Source: Ephydatia muelleri (taxonomy: Eukaryota > Porifera > Demospongiae > Spongillida > Spongillidae). Taken from it: a DNA stretch of 64,000 nucleotides. How positions within the stretch are numbered: the first letter of the stretch is position 1; every line of letters starts with the position of its first letter. The DNA lies in contig JABACO010000009.1 of assembly GCA_013339895.1 (NCBI GenBank), positions 2,229,569 through 2,293,568 on the forward strand, written 5' to 3'. Shown in pieces: positions 43,000 to 54,860 of the stretch. Under the pieces are notes generated by a model, which had not been told where the DNA came from, did no database searches, and worked only from the letters and a program-made list of their open reading frames with translations. The position numbers were made by a program, and so were the translations under genes.

Positions 43000-44040
43000 C
43001 ATTATAGAAGTACTTCGTTCATTCTTTACATGTGTAGGGATAAAGGATTATGTCTTCCATCCTCACTCAAACTAAAACTGATTCCATGTACATGTTGTAT
43101 GTTCTGCATTCTTGTATTGGACCTTAATGAATCAATTTCAAGGCTGATAAAAGATTTAAATCGCACATACAGTACTGCATGGACTGTTACCTCATTGCCA
43201 TGGCAACACATCGCATACCAATAACCAGCGGTATAAGCTCGCTAATTGCAATTGATTGACAGTTGCTGGTTAATTCAACTATAACTGTCCCTTGACCAAT
43301 TCACGTGACTATTAATAATAGGTTTTTGGCGGGGAAACAGTGGTGTAGCCGATGGTATTTTATCGCAACCTATTTTGGCGCCAAAGTACAACGTGCATCA
43401 GCGCAGCAAAGAGCACGATATGGTAAGCGTTTCGCTATCGGCCTTTGTCCTCCTCTATAGCAACTTTCAGGTTCAAAGATTGGCGTGGAACTTATGGATC
43501 CGAATAAACTTGTTGATTCGCCACATACTGATGATAAGACATGTGCTGCGTAAGTGCCATTTTTGGGGTGTCGAAGATATCACAACCACCTTTCTTCCAT
43601 CTACAGGAATAGGTTGTAACGCGAACACATATTAGTAGGTGTAACGTATTATTGGTACGTTATTTAATTGTATTTCCTCTACCCAGCCACCTTTATTTTT
43701 TTTTGGCTTTGGAACGCAATGAGGTATGTATGTACAAGGTTCACTTTTTTTCTCATCTGTGACTTTTTACACAAGATGAACGTTTGATGACGTGAGTGGC
43801 TCCACGTTTGTGCCATTGTCATCGCGCGCAGATTGTCAATACCGGCGCAAATGTGTAAGCAAGTACTTCTGTGGTTCATGTGATTGATGCTATACATAAT
43901 TATCTTTCAACAGAACGGAATCCGGCTTTTTGCCTAATGTGGAGACCAAGCAAAACTGACACTTGCTCTTCCCTTTTTATATGCATTTGTATTTGTATAT
44001 GGTTTTTTGAAGAACTAACCCTGAGAAAAGTGAATGGGAT
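43000..44040. other. Element interior, no gene recognised
   Basis: Only short frames. A (TTTTTTTTGG) tract near 43693. Confidence 0.5.
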
Positions 44041-44404
44041 GGTGCACGTATACGATAAAGCTGCATGGATAGAAAGTAGAAGCGGTACCGCTGTAGTACC
44101 GGTAGCCAGAAATCCAACCTTACGTACCGACGGTACGATGCGGTAAAAAGCGAACCGCCTTTAACCGTGGATTTCCCGGACTGACGGATTATAACGTTTA
44201 AAGACGTGACAGAGCGACGGAGGGGAAGGACGTTGCCGTCCACTCTCCGTCCACAGACGGACCGTTGGTATTGATATCAACGGTATCCGCCTACATCTGA
44301 GTGACGGGTAAGGTCACGTGATGAGACGTTACCGTCTCAATGTAATGGTTTCGCTGTGACTGTATGTATCATATAGATATAAATGCTTCATTTCAGTCAC
44401 AATA

Positions 44405-44690
44405 TTACACAACATATGAAAACACTTTTGAGTTACTTTCCTTGTGATAAAGAGATGAAAAGAGGCGGCGAGGTTGCTTCCGGATGAATTCCTCTACCAC
44501 AGTATGACTATTAATATGTACATCATAGTGGATATGCATCAGACACAAGGATGACAACCTTTCTTCACCCATACATGAACGAAATACAGTTTTGACCCTG
44601 CGAAATACAGAGAAAGAACGCTCAACCTCACAGCTTGTGACTGGAGCAAATGGTGCACATTGGGAAACAACTGCTTATAACACACCTCTA
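44405..44690 (-). pseudogene. hAT transposase C-terminal dimerisation domain, truncated copy
   Basis: Minus strand reads APVTSCEVERSFSVFRRVKT, then FRSCMGEERLSSLCLMHIHYD, then VVEEFIRKQPRRLF and stops at TAA 44405-44407. CEVERSFSxxRRVK and ERLSxLxLMHIH are the signature of the hAT-family dimerisation region. The frame is open from the stop to about 44650, where a roughly 20-bp deletion relative to 61830-61850 occurs. The N-terminal and catalytic parts are absent. It abuts the right end of the CACTA-like element. Confidence 0.82.
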
Positions 44691-44765
44691 AAGCCCCCGA
44701 AGTGTATCAGGTATCTTGGTTCTGCACCTCGACCATCTATCTCTCCAAAGTTGTAGCTCCAAATA

Positions 44766-45109
44766 AACGTTTTATGAGAAAATGACCCTTGTGGATTTTT
44801 TTCAAGTTTTCAAATTTAGAAATTTTCTACTAGGTACTAAAACCCTCTACAAAACGGCTCTTACGTGCTTAAAGTTGGACTATCCGTCATGAAGTGATTA
44901 TTGTATAGTTAGTTGTAGAACAAGCAATGGAAGTTGACCGACCGTTGCCATTGAAATGTACGCCTAATTAAAAATTCAGTGCTTTAGTACTTCATGACGG
45001 ATAGTCCAACTTTAAGTGCGTAAGAGCCGTTTTGTAGAGGGTTTTAGTACCTAGTAGTACATTTGAAAACTTGAAAAAATCCACAAGGGTCATTTTCTCA
45101 TAGAACGTT
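44766..45109. mobile_element. Foldback MITE with ~125-bp arms
   Basis: Arms 44766-44895 and 44989-45109 are near-perfect reverse complements beginning AACGTTTTATGAG / AACGTTCTATGAG, with a 93-bp spacer. No clear target duplication. Confidence 0.85.
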
Positions 45110-45414
45110 CCATATGACCTTTTCGATACAAACGCAGTTATCAGTTGAACTTGGTTTTGCCATAGCATATATAATCTATGGTTTTGCGTGTTCATGGTAG
45201 AACAGATCGCTCCATATTTGGCAAGAGAACACTCAGAATTGAGATTGATAAATGTCTGTGGTGGACAACTCCATCAAGCAGTGGTCTGCAGTGCACACTG
45301 CACATACTAATTGCCAACACTTGGGATTCGCGCGTTAAATAGTGTTGATTGGCCCCGTTTACAAGACTACAAAACCACTCTGCCAAACGTCGCTTAATAG
45401 TACTTTCGGATACA

Positions 45415-45975
45415 TGTACGTGCCTCAAAATAAAACAGTTACGACTTCGATCGAAGATGACAGTTTTAACTCGATCATGTGGACTAATTAGCGCTAGTGC
45501 GCGATGGTGACGCTACGTAGCTAGCTGGTCCACGCACGCGTACGTACTACTACTCAGATCCGGGCCAGAACATTTGCATACATGTACGTATTAATCTCAT
45601 ATACAATTACAATTCACATTATCAGTAACACAAGTTCGCTCTATACTCTTCGGAGGATGTACAGATAATAGTGGATAGGAAATGTCGCTACAACAATATC
45701 TCCTTGGTTTGGTCCTGCGTCCGTACATTCGATGCTGCATTCGGCAGTATCCGTCTGGTGTGTTGTGTTCTGTTCTTGGCGAAGCTCATTTTGACATGCA
45801 TGCACATATTAAAGATGCAAGCACTAACCGTTCTTATGTCCACGTGAACTGTGAGTCGGACGTTTCCGTTGAAGCTCATCGTGCATTCGACGCACGCATC
45901 AGAGTTTGCAAGGGAAGGATTCTCGGAGCTCATTGTATCACAGAAATTTTACATCTAAATAAAACTTTTATAGCT
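45415..45975. repeat. Dispersed repeat family B, copy 3
   Basis: Most complete uninterrupted copy together with 50615-51190. Carries a minus-strand open frame of about 82 codons (SSENPSLANSDACVECTMS...) shared with the other copies. Confidence 0.88.
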
Positions 45976-46219
45976 GCTTTTATAGGAGAAGTTGCCAAGT
46001 AAATAGTTAGTGTTAAGCGAATTCATGCGGGTGTGAATATATTTGGCTTGCATGTGCACATGTATGTTGTGCACATTGTGTGTGATGTGTGTGTATTGCA
46101 TATGTATGGCAGGGGGACATGTGTGGACATTCTTATTTTGCATGTGCAGGGTGTGTGGGCACATGTCTAGCTAGAGGTACAGTGTGTGTACATGTACATC
46201 CTATGGGCCCACTTTGCAG

Positions 46220-46330
46220 GACCATGGACACCAATATGTTCAAGACTGCACAGTCCTTGGCCAAGCCACACAAGGTTGCCGAGTGGGAGCTTTATATGGC
46301 CTTGATCACATGGCTTCTAACAGATCACAG
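46220..46330 (+). CDS. NBAS: NBAS copy 2 exon d'
   Basis: Open duplicate of 6227-6337 (TMDTNMFKTAQSLAKPHK), with the same acceptor and GC donor. The duplicated block extends from about 46149 to 46676. Confidence 0.8.
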
Positions 46331-46332
46331 GC

Positions 46333-46344
46333 AAGTGTGTGTGG

Positions 46345-46385
<41 letters not shown>

Positions 46386-46408
46386 AGTGTGTGTGTGTGT
46401 AGGAGTGT
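46333..46408. repeat. (TG)n microsatellite
   Basis: Intron between NBAS copy 2 exons d' and e', with GGGAG interruptions. Confidence 0.94.
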
Positions 46409-46504
46409 ATATGTGTGAGGAGTGTGTATGTGTGTGTGTCTTCATTCTTGTGCACAGACCTATTCACTTACAGGTCATGTCTTTATTCCAACTTGTGTGT
46501 GTAG

Positions 46505-46580
46505 CCTGCCAGTCTCGGATGCTCAGAAGAAGCTAGGAGACCCAAAGATAGCAGAAGTGTTGCTAAGCAACCCTCAGGAG
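46505..46580 (+). CDS. NBAS: NBAS copy 2 exon e'
   Basis: Open duplicate of 6529-6604 with the same splice sites and peptide (LPVSDAQKKLGDPKIAEVL). Confidence 0.8.
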
Positions 46581-47918
46581 GTAGACATAGGAGCACACAC
46601 ACATGTGTAGGGGAGACAGAAAATGCTCTCATTGACTGCACTACACTTGCAAGCAGCATTGCTTATAGAGTCATCACATAAAACATATGGAGAAATGAAC
46701 GGTCACGAAAGTTGCGGTTTGTAAATTTTTGGATTTCATTCCGCGGTACGTTCCATAGAGAATGTATGGCGTTTTTACAAACGTGATTATTATTTAATTA
46801 AATAATGGACCTGCAACTTTTGCTACCCACTAATACTACTCTAAATGATGTTCAAATGTAGGCAATTTCAAATTTTGTATCTCATACCGTCCAAAATTCT
46901 GGGACCATTTCTGAAAATAAGATATTCCATAGACTTGTACACAAAATGGAAAAAAATCATGCTAATTAAGATATTCCATTAGTTATAACTAATGAACAGA
47001 GGGGGTTAGAACTTTTGCCACCCTCTAAAACTATTCTACAACTATCCCAATAATATAATATATGAAAAAAAGTGAATGTTGTCGTGAAGAATTTGGGGAC
47101 CATTTTTAAAAATAGTAAACCAGTTTTGGTGCAATAAGGCGCCATTTTTAAATGGCGTTTCTATGGGTTGCCATAGATATTTAACTTGGACACGCCCATC
47201 TAGGGCGGGTGGAGTCGAGGCACAGGGCGAGGTGGGCCAGGGGACGGGGTAAACAGGGGGGAAATGAGCGTATAAACATAACTACATGGAATACTAAAAG
47301 CTTCGAGTCTGTGTTCTCTACACCGAGTAGACTGATCGTTGTCTTGAAATTAGAATGGTAGTGCAGGCTGCATATACCTCGACCGGCTGCTCAGATATCT
47401 ACGTACGCTGGCAACACTTCGTATATCAATTTTTTATGTTAGCGGATCCTATAGGCCTATATAGCTGAATCGAGTGTCTGAGAAACAAACCAGCAGCCAA
47501 ATGTGATCACATGTACATGTACATGCGACACCTCTAGTTATCAAATTACAACAGCAACGCTAATATTTTGCAGATCCGAGGTGAGAACTTTAAGCGTAGT
47601 TGTGTGGTTCCATCCACGTACTCGATATCGATGTGTGATTCTGTGATTAGTTAGGTTCGAATCGGATGTAATAATAGTGCCCTTCACAAAGGGAGCATTT
47701 ATTAGAAATCATGTATTACGCTGTTGTAGTATAGTTTAGCAGTAGCATATCGATTATGTATTGCGAATAAAACTGTATATTTTGCCTCCAACACATGTAT
47801 ATGCTTTTACTGTATGGTGCATGTATACGTATGGTGCTTGTGACGTAATGCATGTACCAGTGTAAGTGTATGCCGTTATAACTGATCTAGGTGTGTAAGT
47901 AAGAGGAAAAAGCTACAA

Positions 47919-47921
<3 letters not shown>

Positions 47922-47961
<40 letters not shown>
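47922..47961. repeat. (TG)n microsatellite
   Basis: Pure TG run. Confidence 0.96.
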
Positions 47962-47963
<2 letters not shown>

Positions 47964-48448
47964 TATGTTTCTGCAGGCAATCACATACATGTATGTACAT
48001 GTATGTGCAGAGTTTGAACTCTTCCAGAACTACTTTTGAACCCACCTATGGTTGCATTTTACCCATGCATAGGAAGAAGGACCAATGTGACTGATCATAC
48101 ATGTATATATTCAGTCCCATTGGTCCAGGAATGGATATTTAGTTACGAGGATCTGTGTTGAAAGCAACAGGGGGTGGTGTTTCGGAATATAATTGGTGAT
48201 GGGACAAAAAGAAGTTTTCCCTTCATACCATTACATGGCATGCCATGCAGTTATAGTAAATGGTGCAGACCAGCCCGATTAATTGGCTGAATGGCAAGTT
48301 ACATGGCATGTGTAAATCAGGGGTTCAGTAAATCCCTTGTAATGGTGTGCATCTTGTAAATGTAACATCTGTAGCAACTGAATGTCTTGAAACTATGAAA
48401 CTATGAGCGTTACTGATAGATGTTGCGTGTTGCCTACTCAATCCTTCC

Positions 48449-48505
48449 TGTCTCTCTCTCTCTCTCTCTCACCCCCCCCCCCTCCCCCCCCCCCCCCCCC
48501 CCCCC
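48449..48505. repeat. (TC)n followed by poly-C
   Basis: tctctctc run followed by about 35 C with single T and A interruptions. Confidence 0.96.
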
Positions 48506-49456
48506 ACCAGGCTTCTACTGATTACATTATGTCATTAGTAATTTAAAACATACAGGCTACACATATAAAGGATGGCGAGAACTGGACAGGATGAAGAAGC
48601 AGCGAATCATGATGCAAGTTGGTAGAATGCAGCCATTGCTTCCATCACCTCCAAGCTCATAGGACTTGGTGTCATTAAACTCATTTTTCTTTGTTTCTGT
48701 CAGTCACTGTGTAATCTGAACAAAACAATGCTTGCAATGGGATTTCAGCCTCCCACTTCATAAGCTGAGACATGCTGTGTGTGTGTGTGTGCACATAGCC
48801 CTCTTCTGATCCTATCTTAATTTGGATGTTTATACAAGGAACAAAGGCACAATGTCATGAATTTTGTTGTGTGGCAAGACCTTTGCCCCATGTGCGCAAC
48901 ATACATACATGTATATGTATGATATCTCCATAAAGTGAACAACTTCATGCACATGGTATTTGTGTAGGGATTATTTGTGGGTGCAAGGGTCAAGCATTTT
49001 AATAAAAGATGATGGTGATACAGAAAACAAAAGATAGAGGCAGCAAAAACTGTTAGTCATTTTGCAACCACCCCCATGATGGGTGTGGCCTTAGGAAGAA
49101 CAGTATCAAGTTTTTGAGGGGTGACTCTTTCATTGTAAGGGCATCCTGTTCAGCTGATCCTGACAAGAGAGTACATTCAATTTCAGTGATGGATCCAGTT
49201 TGTGAGAGGGGGGGCAAATGACCCATGCTCACGTCCTGCTCCAGCTGGGGTATGGGGGACTGGCTGTAAGCTCCTCCATAGAGTCTAGGGAAGAGCACAT
49301 TACATTGTACTTTGACATCAACCCATATTTCAACAAGTCAAAGAGTGTATGGAAGCGCTTGTGCCTAGAGTACATGTACACAGATAAAGCCCATTACATA
49401 GAGGCGTAGCTCCTCCCATGGATGTGAGATAAAATAACCACAGGCATTACCACTTA

Positions 49457-49465
49457 CACACACAC

Positions 49466-49494
<29 letters not shown>
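49457..49494. repeat. (CA)n microsatellite
   Basis: CA run with one AACA interruption. Confidence 0.95.
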
Positions 49495-49499
<5 letters not shown>

Positions 49500-49903
49500 C
49501 CCTCACAAGTAGTCCAATCTTCACCAATCAAGTGAAGGTCAGCAAGATGCTTTGATTGTATTCATTTTAGCCAGGACAATGGTTGTGTTCACCTTGGACC
49601 GCCCTTGTGGGTTTTGTGGTAGCAGTCAGGCAACATAAACAACAAGTAGATAGAAGGCCAACAGGGAAGATGGAGGTGGTGGGATGGATAAGATGAAATG
49701 GAAGGTAATGAGGGATGGTTGAGGGGAGGGAATTAGTGGAGGTGAGACAAGAGGGACAGTGGTGAGAGGTGTGGTCAAGGAGGCTGTATTTGGGTGGCCA
49801 GACCAGAAAGGCTAGACAAAGATACCTTTGTCCATTTATTTAAAAACCTGTATTTCGTGTTCAGCACTGTGACGTGTGTTCCCTCGTTCCCAACACTGTA
49901 CAG

Positions 49904-50263
49904 GAGTCCTCTGTCCCCATCATGAGTGCGGATGTGTTTGAGCTTCTCATAGTGAAGAAACAAGTGTCTCTGGTGGTCTCCCTGCCCTTCTACATCCAGT
50001 TGTCTGCCCACCTGCAGTCACCTCAAGAAGACATCTCCACGGAGCTCTTCACAAAGGTCTTGAGCTGCTCAGTTTCAGAGCTCTCTGAACGGCTGTCTCT
50101 CAACCAACCGGCCAAGCGTGTTAGGGAGGTTGCACAGCAGCTGTTTGATGGTGGCTTCAAGGCTGCAGCTGGAAGTCTTGTGTTGTCCACTCAGCAGTTC
50201 CACCCAAACACCCTCACTGTCAGTGATGGTGTGACATATGTGAACAGGCTGATGAGCAGGTGA
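49904..50263 (+). CDS. NBAS: NBAS terminal exon, intact second copy
   Basis: Acceptor actgtacag, 119 codons and TGA, phase 0. Contains ADVFELLIVKKQVSLVVSL, PFYIQL, and the C-terminal AAAGSLVLSTQQFHPN, matching the LVKCVSTPFY...AGSLLLA...AFRTFSTAL ending of the family. The duplicated block is about 49665-50445, against 13300-14080. Unlike the first copy the frame is unbroken. It lies between copy 2 exons e' (46.5 kb) and g' (63.6 kb), which is out of gene order. Confidence 0.82.
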   Translation, partial: ESSVPIMSADVFELLIVKKQVSLVVSLPFYIQLSAHLQSPQEDISTELFTKVLSCSVSELSERLSLNQPAKRVREVAQQLFDGGFKAAAGSLVLSTQQFHPNTLTVSDGVTYVNRLMSR

Positions 50264-50614
50264 AGTGTGGTGCAATAACTGTGCATCATCATCATGTTGG
50301 AAATGACACAATTTTCTGTGTACATGTTAGCAGCATTTGAAACCATGTGATTTATTTGATCAGCTTTCTAACACCTCTAAAGAGATCATAGTGTGTTGAG
50401 GGTTGGGTTTAATAGAGTTGGTACATGTTTTATAATTTAAAATTAAAATATGTAACAATTGTACATAATGATGATAGAAATTCCAACATCATGAATATCA
50501 TGTGGAACTACCCCTACATGGAGTTTCCTGGTGCCTACGTAATGATATTCATGGTATTGTGGAAGCATGTAATTAGCGGTAGCTGATACAACACTATGGC
50601 TACAGTTAGTAATT

Positions 50615-51190
50615 TCGGATATATACGTACATCAAAACAAAACAGTTACGACTTCGACAGTTTTAACTCGATTGTGTGGATTAATTAGCGCTAGTGCGCG
50701 ATAGTGACGCTAAGTAGCTAGCTGGTCCACGCACGCGTACGTACTACTACTCAGATCCGGGCCAGAACATTTGCATACATGTACGTATTAATCTCATATA
50801 CAATTACAATTCATATTATCAGTAGCACAAGTTCGCTCTATACTCTTCGGAGGATGTACAGATAATAGTGGATAGGAAATATAGCGTTGTTCGCTACAAC
50901 AATATCTCCTTGGTTTGGACTTGCGTCCGTACATTCGATGCTGCATTCGGCAGTATCCGTCTGGCGTGTTGTGCTCTATTCTTGGCGAAGTTCATTTTGA
51001 CATGCATGCACATATTAAAGATGCAAGCACTAACCTTTCTTATGTCCACGTGAACTGTGAGTCGAACGTCTTCAGTCTCCACGTTGATGCTCATCGTGCA
51101 TTCGACACACGCATCAGAGTTTGCAAGGGAAGGATTCTCGGAGCTCATTGTATCGCAGAAATTTTGCATCTAAATTAAAAAAAAAATCTT
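50615..51190. repeat. Dispersed repeat family B, copy 4
   Basis: Carries the longest version of the shared minus-strand frame (50894-51169; begins MQNFCDTMSSENPSLANS). A possible gene start or a repeat-encoded peptide; no domain recognised. Confidence 0.85.
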
Positions 51191-51309
51191 TTATAGCTGC
51201 TGTGAGGCGTGGTGTACGTACCATAAGCGAATTCATGCGGGTGCTATGAATAATAGTTCCACTGAGGTTCACCTGTGGGGTGGATGTGTACAACGATATG
51301 ATGTATCTC

Positions 51310-52450
51310 ATATTACCACTGCACATGCACATTAGTGGTGTTAATGGTGTGGTGTTGGTGGGTCTGGAACAAGAACCACACATGGTTCAAGACTGGAGTG
51401 AACTGCCTGTTGTAAGGTACATGCAACCACACCTCAGTGTGTTGTTCAAAATATGTAAAAAAAAGCTACCAAATCACAATGCATGAGATGTCTGACCAAA
51501 AAGAGCTTGCAAATCTGTTATCCTGCCAAACACCAACAAATCTGTTGTGATGAGATGCTTTGCACATCTAATAGTGCACATCTAAATAGTGCACACCTTC
51601 CATTGCCCTTCCTGTTTGCAATGTTAACAATACAGTGGCCTCTAAATGTGGACACTTTTGGGACTGTATTAAAGTGTCCTGTTTATCGAGGTGTCCTTAT
51701 TTCAGGAGTCTGCATTTAGAGGCTCCACTGTAAAGATGGCCTCAAGGTTACATAGTGGGCTCACTTTCCCATCAATTTCTTCCCTCTCATTGCTGAATTC
51801 TCATCTCATGCCCTCCTCTCTCCACACTCTTGATAACACAGTACAGTCACTGCATACTGCATACCTTAAAAAGATGGCGGTTATTAATTGCCTACACACA
51901 TAAACATAGTGTGTATTGGGTAATTGTTTTTATGTTGTATAGGCAATAAGCAGACTATGTTTTAAGATTGCTGTTTATCGCCTGCTTGTCTGCCTGTGGT
52001 CAATATCAGATATATTTAAATATGCGTATGTGAAAAGTATAGTTGCGTGTACAAAGTATGCATGTCACTGCATGGCCTCTTTTGCAGAAAGAGGACCCTC
52101 TCACTTCACACATGAGGACCCTTGCCATACCATTTGTTCCGTGACCACAGAAACCCACACAATTGGACCACAGTGGTCACCACAGGTAGACATGGTTGTA
52201 CAGACTTCAAGTACCTCTATCAGGATGAACATGAGGGAGTGTCCGCATAAATTATGCCTTATAAGCCACTTACTTTTTGTGCACATTTTTTATGCATGAT
52301 GTGCCAAGGGAAGGGTTAAATTACCAACCAATTGACATGCAACCATGTGTGGTGAATCTTCTGCTTTTTGACATGTTTACTTTGCAGGCAGCAGTGCACA
52401 GGATGCACACCTCAACCTAGGCAAATTCTTGTATGAGGTATCAGTAAGTG
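51310..52450. repeat. Large inverted duplication, right copy
   Basis: Reverse-orientation partner of 3226-4860; see that entry. Confidence 0.8.
52389..52437 (+). pseudogene. Damaged copy of the exon at 3226-3309
   Basis: Acceptor tttgcag is retained and the AHLNLGKFLYE stretch is kept, but it has lost bases at both ends. Confidence 0.45.
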
Positions 52451-52457
52451 GCTTGGT

Positions 52458-52458
52458 T

Positions 52459-52502
<44 letters not shown>

Positions 52503-52517
52503 TGTGTGTGTGTGTGC
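52458..52517. repeat. (TG)n microsatellite
   Basis: TG run with one TATG interruption. Confidence 0.95.
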
Positions 52518-53059
52518 TATGATGGGTGTTTTCCATGGGTTTAGTATTCATCTGTCTTACATACAATCATTTCATCTAGTCTCTCAAGCTATGTAGATCT
52601 ATCTGGTTCTATCACTGGTGAAAACAACTAGGAGGGAGGGAATGACTGCATGTATGTGTGTGTGTGTGTGTTGTGTGTGTGTGCTATATGGATGGGTGTT
52701 GTCCTGGGTCTCTCAAGCTATGTAGTTCTATCTGGTTCTATCACTCGGTGAAAATTTGGGGGGGGGGGGGGGGGGGTGACTGCATGTGTGTGTGTGTGGG
52801 TGTGGGTGTGGTGGGTTTATCAGACCTGCATTGACCAAGCTGGCCTGTGTACTCCAGGGCTCAAGTGACCAGTGATGTCATCATACCAGGAGAGAGCAGG
52901 GGAAATAGAGCAGTATTCTAGACTGGTAGGTCTGGGGACTGGGCACTAAGACCAGAAGGAATCAGAATCCATTTTCCCACAAAATGATGACCCAACTCTA
53001 ATGACCACTAAATAACTACAGTGGTCCCATTGTCTCCAACAATTTGCAATTGGATGTGC

Positions 53060-53430
53060 AGCTGTATGTACAAATCATGGTAGTGAATATGTACTACACT
53101 TCTGTACTACACTTCTGTACTGCCTAAACTCAAGTACAAGCAATAAATACACGGGATTGTACACGGCATGAGGTCCTCATAGCTTCTTTGCACAATTTGT
53201 AATATGAGATATTGATGAGTCTTCTGTGTTAAAGTCCCTGTTAGGTGGACAATGCACTTACTCTAGGCATTGACAATGGAATAAAGGTGTCACAAGAGAG
53301 AGTCTTTGTCCATCCATATTTTCCTTCTTTCCCTGTTCATGTCCTCCTCCCTCCCCTCCCTATTCATGTCCTCCTCCCCTCCCCTCCCTGTTCATGTCCT
53401 CCTCCCCTCCCCTCTCTGTTCATGTCGATA
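53060..53430. repeat. Inverted copy of block S plus minisatellite
   Basis: Reverse complement of the region around 1420-1760, ending in a short four-unit array. Confidence 0.8.
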
Positions 53431-53774
53431 AGAGCTTACACATAGTGAGGTTACGTCATTGATCTCTAAACTATCTACATGTATGGTCAAGTCTGGTACA
53501 AATGGTGGAAGCATCAAATGTACAATAGCAGTCATACACTGGCGGTATGCACTTTATTGACCTTTCCCATTGACTTATTAAAGATTCCACACTTTTAACT
53601 TGCAACAGTTAGTCCGACTTTAAGTTGAGGTGCATAAGATTTGTGTCAACTATAACATTTGAAAACTACCATGTTTTCTCTGCCCCATATGTGTATGTAC
53701 ATGCATGTACATGTATATGGGACAGTTTCCACGAAAACGGCCCATCGCATATATATAATACATGACTGTATTAA

Positions 53775-54007
53775 ATGGGACAGTTTCCGCGACGGTTAAA
53801 ATGTTATAAAAATGCATTGCGTTTGAATCGCTATAACTTCCTAACGGATAACGCTAGCGACTACCTATTTTCAACACTTCATACTACACCATTGCGCTAT
53901 GACGTGTTGAAAATAGGAAGTCGATAGCGTTATCCGTTGGGAATTTATAGCGATTCAAACGCGATGCATTTTTATAACATTTTAACCGTGGGGCGGAAAC
54001 TGTCCCA
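53775..54007. mobile_element. Foldback element flanked by TTAA
   Basis: Arms of about 108 bp start ATGGGACAGTTTCCGC and end with its reverse complement. TTAA flanks both sides (53771-53774 and 54008-54011). TTAA target sites are typical of piggyBac and Kolobok elements. A partial extra end copy precedes it at 53718. Confidence 0.7.
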
Positions 54008-54289
54008 TTAAAGTTATAAAAATTCATTATAACTTCCGAATTATTAAAGCTATCGACTTCCTATTTTCAACACTTCATACATTTTGGGGGTTTTGCACTT
54101 GACTGTGCAAGTATCGCAACGTCCAATACCCCACCGGGTTCAAACCTACCATAACTTTCGGTAGGAGTAATCAAATTGCTTCAAATTCGGTTTGTAAATA
54201 GAGAGGTCCCTACATGCACTTGATATGGCGGGACACAATTTGCCGTGATACGTACAAGAACCTCTGTTCTGCAATTGTAAACATATGTT

Positions 54290-54860
54290 GCCTGTGGCTT
54301 ATTACTTGTAGCTGCTGCTTCCCAATGGTTTATTTATACAATCCCAATGCAAAGTAATGGAACTCAAGTGAACCCAAAACAGGGAAGCCAAATCAAAGCT
54401 ATGATTAGATACATGTACCTCCTTTGTAATCCTATGAAGTTTTTCAAGGTCTGACATGATAGACTCCACTTGAGACAAAGTGACTGTTGAGTTGCATTTA
54501 CACTGGATAAGACCAGAACAGCAAATCGATTACAACGGATTGCCATCAAGGCAGACATGCCTCACTTGATAAACCAGAGTGTACAGGGTTTTGAGGTGAT
54601 GGTGAATGAGATCCAATCCCTGAAAGAAGAGATGTAGGAGGACAAAGAGGTGGAGGCAAGGAGAGGAAGGTAAAGGGAAGGTGAGGGAAATGGCGGAATA
54701 AGGAAGTAAGAGGAATGGTAGAAAGGGAGGGGGGAGGGAGGAGGACATGAACAGGGAGGGGAGGGGAGGAGGACATGAACAGGAAGAGGAGGGGAGGACA
54801 TGAACAGAGAGGGGAGGGGAGGAGGACATGAACAGAGAGGGGAGGGGAGGAGGAGGCCCA
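54290..54860. repeat. Duplicate of the 470-1080 region (block with minisatellite)
   Basis: Includes the exon candidate copy at 54530-54619 and a shorter GGAGGACATGAACAG array at 54740-54855. Confidence 0.85.
54530..54619 (-). CDS. Candidate terminal exon, second copy
   Basis: Same length, acceptor (cttctttcag) and stop as 735-824. The predicted peptide appears unchanged. Confidence 0.3.
   Translation of the reverse strand, partial: GLDLIHHHLKTLYTLVYQVRHVCLDGNPL

Larger units (their letters stand above)
40622..44358. mobile_element. CACTA-like DNA element, 3.74 kb, with 3-bp target duplication
   Basis: Begins CACAGCGAAACC and ends GGTTTCGCTGTG, flanked by ACT on both sides (40619-40621, 44359-44361). 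Subterminal regions are rich in ACGGTA/TACCGT motifs. In the inverted copy of this locus the sequences flanking the element are directly adjacent around 62460, i.e. an empty site. Terminal CACAG and a 3-bp duplication fit the EnSpm/CACTA superfamily. No transposase was recognised; nearly half the interior is a TG-rich minisatellite. Confidence 0.78.
46680..49660. other. No gene recognised
   Basis: Contains a (TG)n tract at 47922-47961, a (CT)n/(C)n tract at 48449-48505 and a (CA)n tract at 49457-49494. Otherwise only short unsupported frames. Confidence 0.55.

Noticed and set aside
47640..47665. Possible tRNA T-arm (ggttcgaatc)
   Set aside because: The flanking bases do not form a T stem, and no acceptor stem, D arm or anticodon arm could be placed.
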